Source of the DNA: Turnera subulata
Taxonomy: Eukaryota; Streptophyta; Magnoliopsida; Malpighiales; Passifloraceae
Length of the DNA stretch: 64,000 nucleotides
Direction of reading: 5' to 3'
NCBI GenBank assembly: GCA_028386065.3
Contig: JAKUCV010004472.1
Coordinates: 62,001 to 126,000 of the forward strand
A model generated the notes under the pieces. The model was not told the origin of the DNA. It searched no databases and saw nothing but the letters and a program-made list of their open reading frames with translations. The number at the start of each line of letters is the position of its first letter. Position 1 is the first letter of the stretch. The position numbers and the translations under genes are program-made. Of the stretch, positions 31,609 to 43,424 are shown one piece after another.

Positions 31609-33067
31609 GAGGGGAAAGGAGGAGAGGTGAGCCTAGGGGTTCTGCTCTCGGCCAGACAGACCCCTGGCCACTAAAATGATGATTCTGGCCAAATAACTGT
31701 TTGGAATTGAGTGAAACTAAAACCAAAAGTTAGATAACTTCCATAGCGTTAATTGGGCACCAGTTTGGTGGATTTTGGAGCTAAACTGAGAGAGTTATAT
31801 GCTCTCCAACTTCACTGTTCTGCAGCAGACCTACTGCTAGACACCAAGTTGGTGTAGGAGCCATATTTGGAGCTAGAGAGCTTGTAATTGAGTGTTTTGG
31901 TGGATATGGAAAGATAGGAGGCAGGAAAACAACTTTGGTGTTGATGCCCAAGGCTGGTTCAGCTTGTATTTGCGTGTTTAACCTCAGTGAATTTTCTGCT
32001 GGCGCAGGGCAGATTCTACCCGAGTTACTCTAAGGTTGATTTGTGTGATTCAATTGTGTGTTTCTTGTTATGGTTGGTTGTGTTATATTTTAATGTGTAA
32101 TTGCTTGTGTGTAACAGGTCAGTATGAACCCTAGATGCCCAAAGGTTGCAAAGTGAGGAAATGAATGGCCTTGATGTGCCTAATGGTTTGGTAAGTGGGG
32201 TTGCATGTTTACGATGGTTAATGTCCTCAGTGGTGGCACCTATGGTGCGATATTGTGGTTATGACGTGGCTTATAAGACGAGCTCAGTGGTCGGGCTGTG
32301 CATTTCATGCATATCATGTGCATCATGGCATTTACATAAGATTGTGGTTATTGATGAGGAATGAGGGATCATGCAGTACCACATGGCTGCCTGGTCAATA
32401 TGAGACTGTGGTGGTGTTGTACTAGGTGCCGTGTGTGGTTGTGGTAGCCAATCGGTTATGTCTCATACATGGGGCTGTGGGCTAAGGAGTAACATTGTTG
32501 GCAAGGCTACCGGACCATGTAGGTAGGCTTAGTACAACTTCACAATAGCTTACCCGTGGGCTGATCATGGTGGCATGTGGGGAGTGCGTTTGGATGTTAT
32601 TTTCCACTTATGTTGGTATCATTGCTATTGCTTGTATGTCACTCTACATACTCAGTTTATACTGACCCCCCTGTTTCCTCCCCTTGTCTTACAGGTGCGA
32701 GATTGAGAGCACGGGCAGTAGGTCGATGGGTATAGCCGAGTCGGTTCCAATTAATTTTGATATTGTATATATTTGTACATGGTGGTTATGTCCATGTATA
32801 GCAAGTGCTAGTCCCCCTTTGTAGCAATAGTCTTATACCATTAGTGGAGTTGTGTTTGTAAATGGGTTTTAATACTTTTCGTTATCTTTGCTGCCTTTGC
32901 ATTTGTTTTTTGGTATGCTTCCATTGACGCTGCGCATATGAGGTTAGTAACCCGCGAAGCAGAGGCAGCGAGCTTCTGGCTGAGTTGACTAAAGGCCTTT
33001 GGGTGTCTTGTGGCACATGGTGGGTGCGCAAGGTACTTGGCCGGTTGCACTTAGCAGGGGCGTGACA
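30863..33067 (+). repeat. 3' LTR of the LARD-type element
   Basis: 2205 bp, same ends as the 5' LTR. Contains a GA microsatellite at about 31571-31610 that is longer than in the 5' copy. Confidence 0.9.
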
Positions 33068-33373
33068 CATGCTCTGCGGGATACTGATGCCAATGACACT
33101 ACTCTTATAAAAATTGATGCTCAAACCGAATAGAGCCTTAAAAACTCTCAAGCATCGCTTTAAATTCATAAGAGCATCAGAGTCCGCAGGGGAAAAGAGG
33201 ATGGTGTCGTCGGCGCACTAAAGTATGGATGCTGGGATGTTGTGTATTGACACCTCTTTGATCATATATAGCGAGATAGCCTTGGAGAGGATTGTGGGGA
33301 GCCCTTCAGCAACAATATTAAAAAGAAAGTGGAGAGAGGGTCGCCCTATTTGAGTCCACAGCCCATGATGAAT
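33068..33373 (-). mobile_element. LINE 3, segment 2 (RT palm)
   Basis: About 300 bp between two LTR elements. The minus strand encodes IMGCGLK-stop-GDPLS (TAG for the usual Gln), AEGLP, a catalytic CADDTILFSP box (usual F/YADD), then SDALMNLKRCLRVFKALFG and SINFYKS. It continues directly into segment 1 on one side and segment 3 (GSPGSEF) on the other. Confidence 0.85.
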
Positions 33374-33418
33374 TGATGTGTGTCGTATTTACTATCACAG
33401 ATTTATCCTGCAAGCACA

Positions 33419-33568
33419 CAGTACCTCGTATTTTTCCCTCCGCCTCGGGCTGTCGGCCATCATTTAGATTTGTCGACAAGGAAATGTGCAAATGGTAGCT
33501 CGACTGAAAGGTTGATCACTGCTCGATTGAAAGTGTTGCTCGCTCTGTTTTATAATAAACTAAGTCAA
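33419..33568. other. Unidentified insertion of about 150 bp in the Athila LTR
   Basis: Present between GCAAGCACACAG and GTAGTTGTAGT, which are adjacent in the other LTR. No terminal repeats or family recognised. Confidence 0.6.
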
Positions 33569-33743
33569 GGTAGTTGTAGTACTCTATCAAGATCGTATCC
33601 ACAAGGACTGGGATGAGTCTGTTACTCCTTACCTAAGACAAATTAGGATTGAAAAATTTAAACAAAAACGAATTATAGGGGAAGTGCCAATCGGAAATTA
33701 AATTAAGCAAGAGAATAAAAAGTAATACCAAGCTGCTACTAGA

Positions 33744-34096
33744 GGGACATGAGAAGGAGGAGGAGGGATGTGGAGTTAGGGATTTTGAGAGGTATTCGTC
33801 AGAGTTAGGATTTTGAGAGGAAATTTTTATTTGGGTACAGGAGAGGGGAATTGATTTTTTAGAGGGGAATTTTCGTGGTCTAATTGCTGAGAGAGGGAAA
33901 CAAATATCGTGATCCAATTTTTTTTTTTAAAAAAAACAAGTTAGGATGATTAAACCCCCGCAAAACAATCAACAATCGCCGTAATTTAAATGATTTTATG
34001 AGGGTTACATCAGCCGCCACAATTTGACACAGATAGCGAGGGTTTAATTCTACCGCCACAAAGAAACCGCCATAATGTAAGCACTTTTTTGTAGTG
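33744..34096. mobile_element. One-ended CACTA transposon remnant
   Basis: The right end reads, in reverse complement, CACTACAAAAAAGTGC with inner CCGCCACAA-type subterminal repeats, as in plant CACTA (En/Spm) elements. No matching left end exists. The left border instead carries copies of nearby LTR sequence: 40 bp at 33688-33727 equals 34097-34136, and 17 bp at 33727-33743 equals 34504-34520. Confidence 0.7.
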
Positions 34097-36025
34097 CAAT
34101 CGGAAATTAAATTAAGCAAGAGAATAAAAAGTAATAGCAATGTTGAAGTAGGTAGGGATCAGAATTGATGAAATCTTAGGTATCCAAGGATTCACATGTC
34201 TTGTCTTTTTGCCCTAAATTGCTCAACAGCTTCATCACAGGCTGGGCCTGTGTGACGCCCTGTGTTTAATAAGATGTCTTGAAGAGGCTCCCAACCTAAT
34301 GTACTACCAACGCCTTTCGATCTTATTGATAGTTCCCTAAACTTCCGTCCACCCCCTATCATTAGAGTAGACGTCCACTTAGAGGTGAAGTTCGGCGTTG
34401 GTGCTAATTACCCACATTCTCTCCCTATCTTCTTTCGAACGGCTAGGGAGTGAAGGCTGACTATTGTTGGTCAAGCTCACTTGGCTTCTCCTTTCAGTCC
34501 ATCACCAAGCTGCTACTAGATTAAAGAAAGACTACTCAATAATAAATCAAGAATCAGATTAAAAGTGGCGTCATTTTCTTGACTGTGCTGCAACAGTCTA
34601 AGACAATGCTGAGCCTGTGGCTAAGCCTGTCAAGAACACGAAGTCAATTACACAGATTAGTTCTTGCAGGCGCTCTCAACCTATACTGAACCCATTTGTT
34701 TTCACTCACAGGTCCCTCCCAAGATTCTCACTCATCCTAATGCTTTTGCATCGGTCAAACCAAGCGGATTAAGAATGGGTGTTGAGGCTAATTCCTCAAT
34801 TAGTTCCTAATTTCTTTCAAAATTAAGAGCCAAGGGTTGGCTGTTGTTGTTCCAACAACTATGGTTTCTCCTTTCGGTCCTTCACCTAGCTACCTATAAT
34901 CATGTGTGGGTTTGATAAAGACCCAAACATGGAGCAAGCTTGCAACAACCAAACAAGAAAATCGGGCTAAGAACATAAGAAGAGCAATTTATTGCACTTA
35001 GAACAGAAACATGTTTCACCCCTTCAACCTAAGAGGGGTTGTTTAGTTCAAAATCAAGGTTACAAAATCAATGGGGATAAAGGTTGGCACAAGAACTGGA
35101 ACAAATCTAGAGGTTAGGGACAACACGATTTTTGCCCAAAAAAGGCTCCAGAATCGTGTTTTCCTTTTGAACCCTTTGTTCCAAAGCTTCTCCAGAGTTG
35201 CATGTTAGATCGAGGGTTCAGTTCGATCCCCTGTTCTTCCTTTCTTCTTCTCTTTAATAGGTGCAGATTCTTCTCTTCTTTCTTCTCCCATGTGGTGGGA
35301 TGCATGGCAGTTGGGCAAGTTGAGTTTCAGTTGCCCATCTTGCTCCTCGAGATAAGGCACCATGGGAGGTGTGCCGAACGGGTGAAATCTGCAAATCTGC
35401 AGATTTTAGAAGACTTAGGGGGAGGATAATAGTTCTTTAATTGTTAAATTCCTTGGGTGTAATGATTATCCCTCTTTCCCATGCTTAAAGTCTTCTGAAA
35501 CGCTCAGATCATGATTGTAGAGTTGAAGGATTTGCAAGTGGTGAAGCTCTACAAGTGGCTGAGTTGAATATTGTTTTCTTCGCGTTTCTGGTCATCTGCA
35601 AATTGTACAGGCTCTGGGCCTGTGCTTGAGGCTGTGTGCAATTTCTTTCTATTTTTTTGTGCAATTTAATTCGGCTCTTTTTGGGATTGATGTAGTGGCG
35701 TGATGGCTTCGTGGACAAAGGCAAAGGCGGTGAAATCCAATGGATAACTTGTGATTGGAGGGGGAATTTGTGGTTTTTTACTGATTCTGTAATGAACAAC
35801 AGGCTCGGAACAGGCCCACGCTGTGCCAGAGGCTGTTTCTTCGATTTCCACAACAAAATCTCCAAAATTTTTCCAAATGCACCTGGAATCACTAATCATA
35901 TAGCAAGGGGTGGTATTTAAGGGAATATGACGAAATAATGCAAAGTAACGCATATAATCATGATAAATTGAGAGTAAAATACTTCTAAAATCATGCCTAA
36001 AACTATGAATATTTCATGTGCGTCA

Positions 36026-37599
36026 AAATACCTCAAACTGAATATTTTGCTTGTCCTCAAGCAAACGGAAGAGAAAAGAAGACATGAATTTGCAAGAAAG
36101 TAAAGACAATTTCAAAGTATCAAATTTTCACTAGGTTTCTCCCTTGTGATGTCCCAATTAGGCATCATCTTATTTTTCTTCAAAAATGCATTTGATTCCA
36201 ACCAAACTCCTTGTCCGTAGTTTTTGTGTTTAAAATCATAAGAATAATTTTTGCAACTGGCCTCCATTCCTTCTGTCAATCGAGAGATTTAGTTAAAGAT
36301 TGAAAAGTGAAAAATAATACCTCATATGCAGGCCCATTACCTCTTGTCTCCACTAATGTGCATAAGTCATCAAGCTAGGATCACTAGGACTTTATCCGTG
36401 TTGTATTGAGGCTGGGTGAGGGTTGTCAAAGGAAGATAGATAATTTTTGCAAAGGTCGAAGGCTTGTGAACTCGATTCTTTTGTTTTTGTTCATGAACAG
36501 CAAGAGACAGTGTAGAGGCTCTTTGATTTTGTATTTTCTGCGGTCAAATGCTATTTAGTAACTGTGTCCCAATACTTCAGTCATTCTTGATGTAACCACT
36601 GACTCCAACAGATGGATTGGATTTGTGTTTCCTGGTGGAGTATGATTTTCCAGATGTTGCCCTTGTCCTTCCTCCCTTTCTTTATTTTTGTTTTTTCTTT
36701 TCTTTTTTTTCTACTTCCCATATGTTTTTCATTTTCATTTTTTTTTCAAGGGGAGGATGGAGTTCGTGCATCTGGTGGCATTCTGATTTTTGCACTGGCT
36801 GAGTATGGGTCATCTCTTTTCCTAATCTTGATCGAATCTTGCTCACAGGCTCATCGATGGGGTGAGGCTGTTTGAAGGAATTTGTGCCCTTAGACACTGA
36901 TAGCCCCTGCTTATGGCTGCAAATGGTTGAGGGTGGACTGTACAGGGTAATTGAATAAAATGAGGGCCATCTTAATTGGCTCAAAGGGGTTGCAAGGGTT
37001 TGATGAGTGGGATGTGGGATGGTGTAGTCTGTAGGTGTGCAAAAAAAAAGGCCTAGATCCTTTCCTTGCTTGTAGACTTTGCTTAAGTTTTCGCTTTGAC
37101 ATAGGTAAGGGCCTGTTCTAAGGTAAACAGACTGAGCCTGTTTGTTCAGAAAAATTCCTTAACGTGGTCCTTCTTTCGACAGAGCTCTTGGAATGCAGTT
37201 GCTTGATTATTCCTGTTCTGCTTGTTTTGGGAAAATAAAAAACAAGTCATAAGAATAGGGTCTTGAGCAGAATTTGAATGGAACGAGAGAGAGTGCATAA
37301 ATATAAGGACAGACTCACAGTGGGAGAAACAAAGTGAAAATAGATAAAAATTAAAATTGTATTACAAGAACACTAGAAAGTAAATAGCGTAATTGCACCC
37401 TAAAATACCCCAAACTAAAAAACTTGCAGTGTCCTCACTGCAGAAACAAAACAAAGCAGGGTGCAATAACATCAAGGCCACATAAACAAAAGAAACACAC
37501 TTCCGAAAATGAAAAATAAAGGTTCTAATCTAAGATACATGGAACAAAAATACCCCAAACTGAAAGTCAAGCTATGTGTAGTGGGGTTGAGTTATCCTA
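36026..37599 (-). other. Non-coding 3' region of the Athila element
   Basis: Lies between the env-like region and the 3' LTR. Next to the LTR it contains the degraded polypurine tract CAGTTTGAGGTATTTT (minus strand). Short open frames here have no recognised domain. Confidence 0.55.
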
Positions 37600-39880
37600 G
37601 ACTAGGTTATAATGTGCTATAGGATCGGGGGAAAGTAAGTTCCTGGGCCTTTTCTTCCCGGATGGTGGCTGAGGTGGTGTTGGCGGTGCCCTAGTCAGTG
37701 CCCTTGCCATGTTGAGGAGGTTGGTGAGGGTTTCAGTTAATTGGACTTGCTGGCTCGTGTATTGGTTATGGAATTCTCGCTTGACACGGGCCTATATCTC
37801 CCCATTCCTCCTCAGTTCTGTGATGCCCGAGTGATGCTGGTACGCATTTCTCCCATTGTGCCTGTGAGGCGTATCTCTTGGGCAGAAATGCTCTTTTGGA
37901 GGCGCTTCTGACGTTCCCCTTGAGCATTGAGTGTCTCTTGTAGGCGGTTTTGGTTCTGGAGGATTGGAATGATCTCTTGACCAATCCAATCCTGCATTTG
38001 CTCTAGAATATCCAAAAATTGGTCCCGGGTAACAGCCTGGGCCTGTGCCTGAGGCTGTGGGGTTGCTGGAGGTGCTCCTTCTAGCTGCTGCGGGCCCTGG
38101 TTGTCCTTGGCCTGTGCCTGAGGCTGTGCCTCAGCCTGTGTTGCATTTATTCCTATTGTCTATTCCTTAGGCAGTTCTGCTGCATTTTCTTCCTCAGCCT
38201 GTTCCTCAAGCTGTGGGGCGGGAAGGTTGAGGCAGTTCAGAATGGTGTCGTCAATCCAAACCGTTCCTTCAACTTCCTGGAATTGATTGAGAGGGATGCC
38301 AAAGTGCCGTGCTAATGTTGTGATTATTCCCGCACCTGGAAGGTACTGTGCCTGACGTTATGTGTAGAATCGGCACAGAATAAAACAACCTGTGTTGAGG
38401 GGCTGTATGTGAACCATGCAGTAGAGGTTGAAAAGCTCCTCGGTTTTCACTGTCAGGCGACTTTGGTTCCTATCATATATGTTGTGCGCCAGGAAGTTTT
38501 GGATGACTCGGAGGCTGCGACGGTGGAAAGATGTAGCACTGCTGGAGGAGGAACTATATTCTAGTGTGTTTGAAATCTCCCTTCAGAATGTCTTGGTGTC
38601 AAAGTTTCCAGGCCTTTCCTGGTGTCCCTCATTTCTTAGCCCAAAAAATGGCGTTGAACTGGGCAACTGTGAGAACTCGGTTCTCGTTGCCCAGCCTGAT
38701 TCGTGCAATGTCATCCTGTCGTGGTGTGGGTTGCTGATAGGAGAGGGAAGAGAAGAACTCGCGGGTGAGGTCCTCGTAAGTGTTCTCTCCAGTGTGGCAA
38801 AGTTCAACCATCCAAGTGGTTGAAGCAACTGCCTGATGCTGTTGTAGAGGTCGATGTGCCGAAGTGCGTTCATGTCGAGCCATCTACTTACAAGCACAAT
38901 CTGAGATTGTGCCCGTATCCATGCCCTTCGGTGGTCGGCATTCACTGCTCAGAAAATGAATGGTTGGATGTCGGCCTCTTGTTCGGCCTGTACATCTTCC
39001 TGTCGCCTTGCTATTACCTCCTCGCCTTCCCTCTGTTCCTCTTCTTCTTCCTCCACTCTAGGGGGTGGGGTGCTGGGTTTCCGAGGGCGATCCTGGTTTC
39101 GTTTGGATCGTTCCTCGTTATTTGCTGGTTTGTGGGTGTGTGTTGATGGGTTGGCCGCGGCGGCAGTTTTTATTTAGACGTGGCGGAGCGGGTGCGAGGG
39201 CGTTTGGTGGGGCGGGTTGGGGTGGTTGTTGTGGGGGCGGCGGTGGATGATTCTAGATTTGGGTCCACCGTCATGTCTATTATCTCGGATTCGTAGACGG
39301 CAGTGCGTTTTTTGGGTCGCACTTCAGTGGGGTGTTGGTTTCGATTTCTGGTGGGGGATCGAGGTTTAGGTCAATCCCGCCACCTGGGCTTGTCAGTGGG
39401 GTACTAGGGCGGCGGGTGTAATGGGCGAGTGGGGTGTTGTGTATGGTGGAGGTGGTTGTTTGAGGGGTGTCGGGTATGATGTTCATGGGTTCTGTGGGTG
39501 GTGCAGGCAGGGCAAGAAGGGGTGGGGGTTGGGCATTTTGTGGTGGGTAAAGGCGAGCGAAATCACTAATGACGATGAGGAGGGGAGGTTAGTCTGGGTG
39601 TAGTTGGGGTGTGGGGGTGGCGGGGAGGGGTTGCAAGGTGGTGGATTGATGGGTAGGTTTCGTTGGATGGTTTGGAATAGGGGACGGGTGATGGTGAAGG
39701 TGCCTGTGGGGTTGAGGGTTGGGGGGTTAGGGTGAGGTTGGGTTGAGGAAGAAGGAGGGGTTGTGGGTGGGGTGTTTTTTGCCGCCGGTAATTATGGTGA
39801 AGGGAGGAATTTTGTTAGGTTAGGGTTTGCAGCAAAGGGGGAGGCGAGAGGAAGGAGATGAAGTGAAAAGGGTAAGAGCA
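37600..39880 (-). pseudogene. Athila downstream ORF (env-position, plant transposon protein type)
   Basis: Minus-strand coding remnants between integrase and 3' LTR. At the N-terminal side is a Pro/Thr-rich stretch (39486-39280). At 38883-38629 is a segment with TWMVELCHTGENTYEDLTRE, FFSSLSYQQ and LGNENRVLTVAQFNAIF, matching the sense of the plant transposon protein/Athila ORF family (a GW.....y..l..eF..Sl pattern then i.frlgne.r.lt...fn.ifg). At 38015-37812 is a charged, likely coiled-coil tail (QNRLQETLNAQGERQKRLQK). Frames change at least twice. The function of this protein is not established; calling it envelope-like rests only on position. Confidence 0.6.
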
Positions 39881-40600
39881 GGGGTTTTCTTTTTAAAGCC
39901 AATGAATAGTTGCAACAATTGGTGAAGCTGTGGAAAAATAAAGAGTTATGTCTGTTGGGTAATGACTATTGCCGCCCATTCATAAATATGTGTGCCCCCC
40001 CTTTTCAGAGTTTGCGTTGTGTCTATTTGCATGAATGACACGTGGGTGAGGGGGGTATAATTGTGTTGCGCAGATTTTATGGCGTGTGAGACAAATTTTT
40101 CTTGTTCCTCTTTTTGCGCTGGGAACTATAGCCGAAACAAGATGAGCCTGTTTGTGACTACAAGGCCACAGGCTGTTCCTAGGTAGAGACATTGTTTACA
40201 AGGAAAATTTTTTTTCCTATATTCAGCAAGACTCTAACCCCAGCGTTTTGTTCGAGACCTCCCTGTCATTAATTGTCCCCTAAGTACAAGAAATTGTCTC
40301 AATGAGTTGTTAGATTAGTGTGGAAGTTTGACACAGGCTCAACCTGTGATGAGGTTGCGCTGAGCCTGTTGAAGCTGGCTATTTAAAAGGGTATAGAGGA
40401 ACTTGCCTGACGAATTTCTGACTTGATGATTCCTTTCCTCAAATTTGCAGCACCTAATAAAAACAAAAGAAAAGACACAAAGGAAAAACAAAATAAAATG
40501 AAAGAAAGAAAGGTAAAGAAAGTCTTGAAAATTACCATACTTGAGGATTTCCCAAGTGGTGCTTCTTTTACGTCATTTAGCTGGACACCTCCCCATTTTG

Positions 40601-41783
40601 CTAGTTGGGAGGTGGATCATGGAGCAATTGAGTCCCCTGATACTCCTGGCTCCTTGTGTGATACAGTTTCAGCCTGTGTCCATTTACCTTAAATGGATGT
40701 GTCTGTTCATTGTAGATTTCGACACTACCAAGTGGGTAACAATGTGACACAGTGAAAGGTCCAGACCAACTTGATCGAAGCTTTCCAAGGAACAGCTTCA
40801 GGTGAGAGTTGCAAAGAAGAACTTGGTCCCCTTCTTTGAATTTCTTAGGCTGGATCCTACTGTCATGCCACTTCTTTGTCTTTTCCTTGAATAGCTTGGC
40901 ATTCTCATATGCCTCCAGCCTTAACGCGTCTAACTCATTGAGCTGCAATAAGCCTCTGTTCTCCCACGGCCTGTGTATCAAAGTTTAGAGCCTTAATGGC
41001 CCAATACGCCTTGTGCTCAAGTTTCACAAGTAGGTGGCAAGCTTTTCCAAAGACGAAGCAATATGGAGTGGTGCCTATGGGTGCTTTGTAGGCTGTGCGG
41101 TATGCCCAAAGAGCATCATCAAGCTTCACTGCCGAATCCTTGCGTGATGGTCCCACTATTTTCTTCAAAATTTGCTTGATCTCCCAATTTGTCACCTCAA
41201 CATGGCCACTTGTCTGAGGATGGTAGGGAGTGGCCACTTTATGCTTGATTCCATACTTCCTTAGGAGAGCTTCAAACTTTCTATTACAGAAATGTGTACC
41301 TCCATCACTGATTATGCCTCTTAGGGTGCCAAATCGAGTGAAGATAGTTTTCTTCAGGAACCGTGTTACTACCCTGGCATCATTTGTTGGGGAGCCAACA
41401 GCCTCAACCCATTTGGAAACATAATCAACTGCTACCAAGATGTAGTTGTTCCCAAAGGAGCTTGGGAATGGTCCCATGAAATCAATCCTCCAAGCATCAA
41501 ACAACTCTACCTCCAGTATGCCCTGTTGTGGCATTTCTTGCCTCCTTGAGAGGTTCCCTATTCGTTGGCATTCCTTGCAAGCCATCACCTAGTTCCGTGC
41601 ATCCTTAAACAAAGTAGGCCAATATAGGCCAGCTTGTAAGACCTTGGAGGCTGTCCTGGTTGCACCATGGTGTCCTTCGTACTGTGCATTGTGGCAACTG
41701 TGCAGGACCTGTGCCACTTCTTCTTCAAGAATGCATCTTCTGATTATCCCATCTACACACCTTCTAAACAGTAGTGGCTCATC
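40601..41783 (-). pseudogene. Athila integrase
   Basis: Reading leftward: H2C2 zinc region (HSCHNAQYEGHHG then ACKEC), a TAG at 41589, and a catalytic core with [19 protein letters not shown] and [12 protein letters not shown] (all three D, D, E positions visible). Then [16 protein letters not shown] and, after a frameshift near 40980, a C-terminal domain with [14 protein letters not shown] and WSGPFTV. Confidence 0.88.
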
Positions 41784-43424
41784 CTAGAGGTAGTTCTTCA
41801 TGTCAGAAAAGAACTTCTTCCTCTGAGAATAACTCAGGTTAGGTGGAAGTGCTCCACAGGCTAAGAAATTAGCAATTTCTGCATACCACGGCATGAGCCT
41901 GTGAGTGACACTGTAAATGGTTGCGATGAGGCTGTCATCTGGGAGATGCTCATCAATGGGCTTGTCCTCACTTCGCGTGTGCTCTTGGGGTAGTCTGGAT
42001 AAGTGGTGAGCTACTACGTTCTCTATACCCTTCTTGTCCCGGATCTCTAAGTCAAATTCCTGAAGTTGGAGTATCCACCTCAGTAGTCTTGGCATGGTTT
42101 CCTTCTTGGTTGGCAAGTATTTTAGGGCAGAGTGATCAATGTGTATGATGACCTTAAAACCAAGCAAGTATGCCCAAAACTTTCCATTGGCAAAGACTAC
42201 TACCAAGAGTTCCTTTTCAGTTGTGGCATAATTGACTTGTGCTTCATCCAGAGTACGGCTTGCACAATATATTGCATGAAGTTTTTTGTCCATCCTCTGT
42301 CCGAGCACAGCCCCTACTGCATGGTCACTAGCATCACACATGATCTCAAAAGGCTGACTCCAATCTAGGGGCTGAATGATTGGGGCAGTGGTCAATGCTG
42401 TTTTGATCCTGTGGAAAGCATCTATACAAGATTCATCAAACACAAATTCGGAATCTTTACTAAGGAGATTCGTCAAAGGTTTTGCAATCTTTGAGAAGTC
42501 CTTAATAAAGCGCCTATAAAAACCAGCATGACCAAGAAAAGCTCGAATTGCCTTAATAGAATTAGGAGGTGGAAGTTTTTCAATTATATCAATTTTGGCT
42601 TGGTCTACCTCAATTCTATGCCCTGAAATCTTGTACCCAAGGACAATTCCTTTAGTCACCATGAAATGGCATTTTTCCCAGTTGAGGACAAGGTTAACGG
42701 CCTCACACCGTGCTAGCACTGTTTCAAGGTTAGCTAAACAAATATCGAAAAAAGTACCATAGACAGAGAAATCATCCATGAATATCTCCATTATATGCTC
42801 TATCAGGTCGTGAAATATGGCCATCATGCAACGCTAAAAAATGGGAGGGGCGTTGCATAAACCAAATGGCATGCGCCTATATGCAAACGTACCGTAGGGG
42901 CATGTAAATGTGGTTTTTTCCTGATCACTTGGGTGGATTGGGATCTGGAAGAACCAAGAGTATCCATCCAAGTAGCAAAAATGCATATGCTTGGCAAGTC
43001 TTTCTAACATTTGATCAATGAATGTCAAGGGAAAATGTTCTTTTCTAGTAGCCTTGTTAAGCTTCCTATAGTCTATACACATTCTCCAGCTCGTGACAGT
43101 CCTAGTTGGTATGAGTTCTTCCTTTTCATTTTTTACAACTGTCATCCCCCCTTTCTTAGGAACTACATGCATGACACTAACCTAAGGACTATCTGAAATT
43201 GGATAAATTATTCCAGCATTTAATAGTTTCAAGATTTCCTTTTTAACCACTTCTTTCATGTTTTCATTTAATCTTCTTTGTGGTGATATTATAGGTTTGC
43301 TGCCTTCTTCTAAAAGAATACATTGCATGCCGAGATTAGGGTTGATTCCTGTGAGATCATCAATGGTGTAGCCTACTGCCTTTCGGTGTTTGTTGACTAC
43401 AGTACGTACCTTGTCTTCTTCCTC
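41784..43424 (-). pseudogene. Athila reverse transcriptase and RNase H
   Basis: RT starts with KVRTVVNKHRKAVGYTIDDL. It contains WRMCIDYRKLNKATRK, MPFGLCNAPPIF, the catalytic FMDD at 42771-42782 and [12 protein letters not shown]. RNase H has [14 protein letters not shown] and [10 protein letters not shown], ending with a VAHHLSRL remnant. In-frame TAGs lie at 43182 (probable former TGG), 42834 (probable former CAG before RCMM) and 41784 (probable former TGG). Otherwise the frame is intact. Confidence 0.9.

Larger units (their letters stand above)
26632..33067 (+). mobile_element. Non-autonomous Gypsy-like LTR element (LARD type)
   Basis: 6436 bp with LTRs of 2303 and 2205 bp (TGTGATACCCC...GGGGCGTGACA) and the perfect 5-bp target duplication CATGC (26627-26631, 33068-33072). 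The internal region is only 1.9 kb and I find no gag, protease, RT or integrase motif in it. It has a primer-binding site at 28939. The end is CATCTGAATTTCGAGGACAA plus purine tract AAGGAGGGGATGA, the usual Gypsy/chromovirus 3' context. Large LTRs and no coding capacity match LARD-type elements that move with proteins of an autonomous partner, which is not in this window. Confidence 0.85.
33374..36025 (-). repeat. 3' LTR of the Athila element, with two insertions
   Basis: 2652 bp against 2087 bp in the other LTR. The extra length is about 150 bp at 33419-33568 and about 410 bp at 33688-34096. Confidence 0.88.

Noticed and set aside
35509..35953. Minus-strand open frames shared by both Athila LTRs (35509-35953 and 47891-48217)
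   Set aside because: They are LTR sequence with no known domain, and differ in length between the two LTRs.
38428..39603. Plus-strand open frames across the Athila env-position region
   Set aside because: They are antisense shadows of the minus-strand coding remnant.
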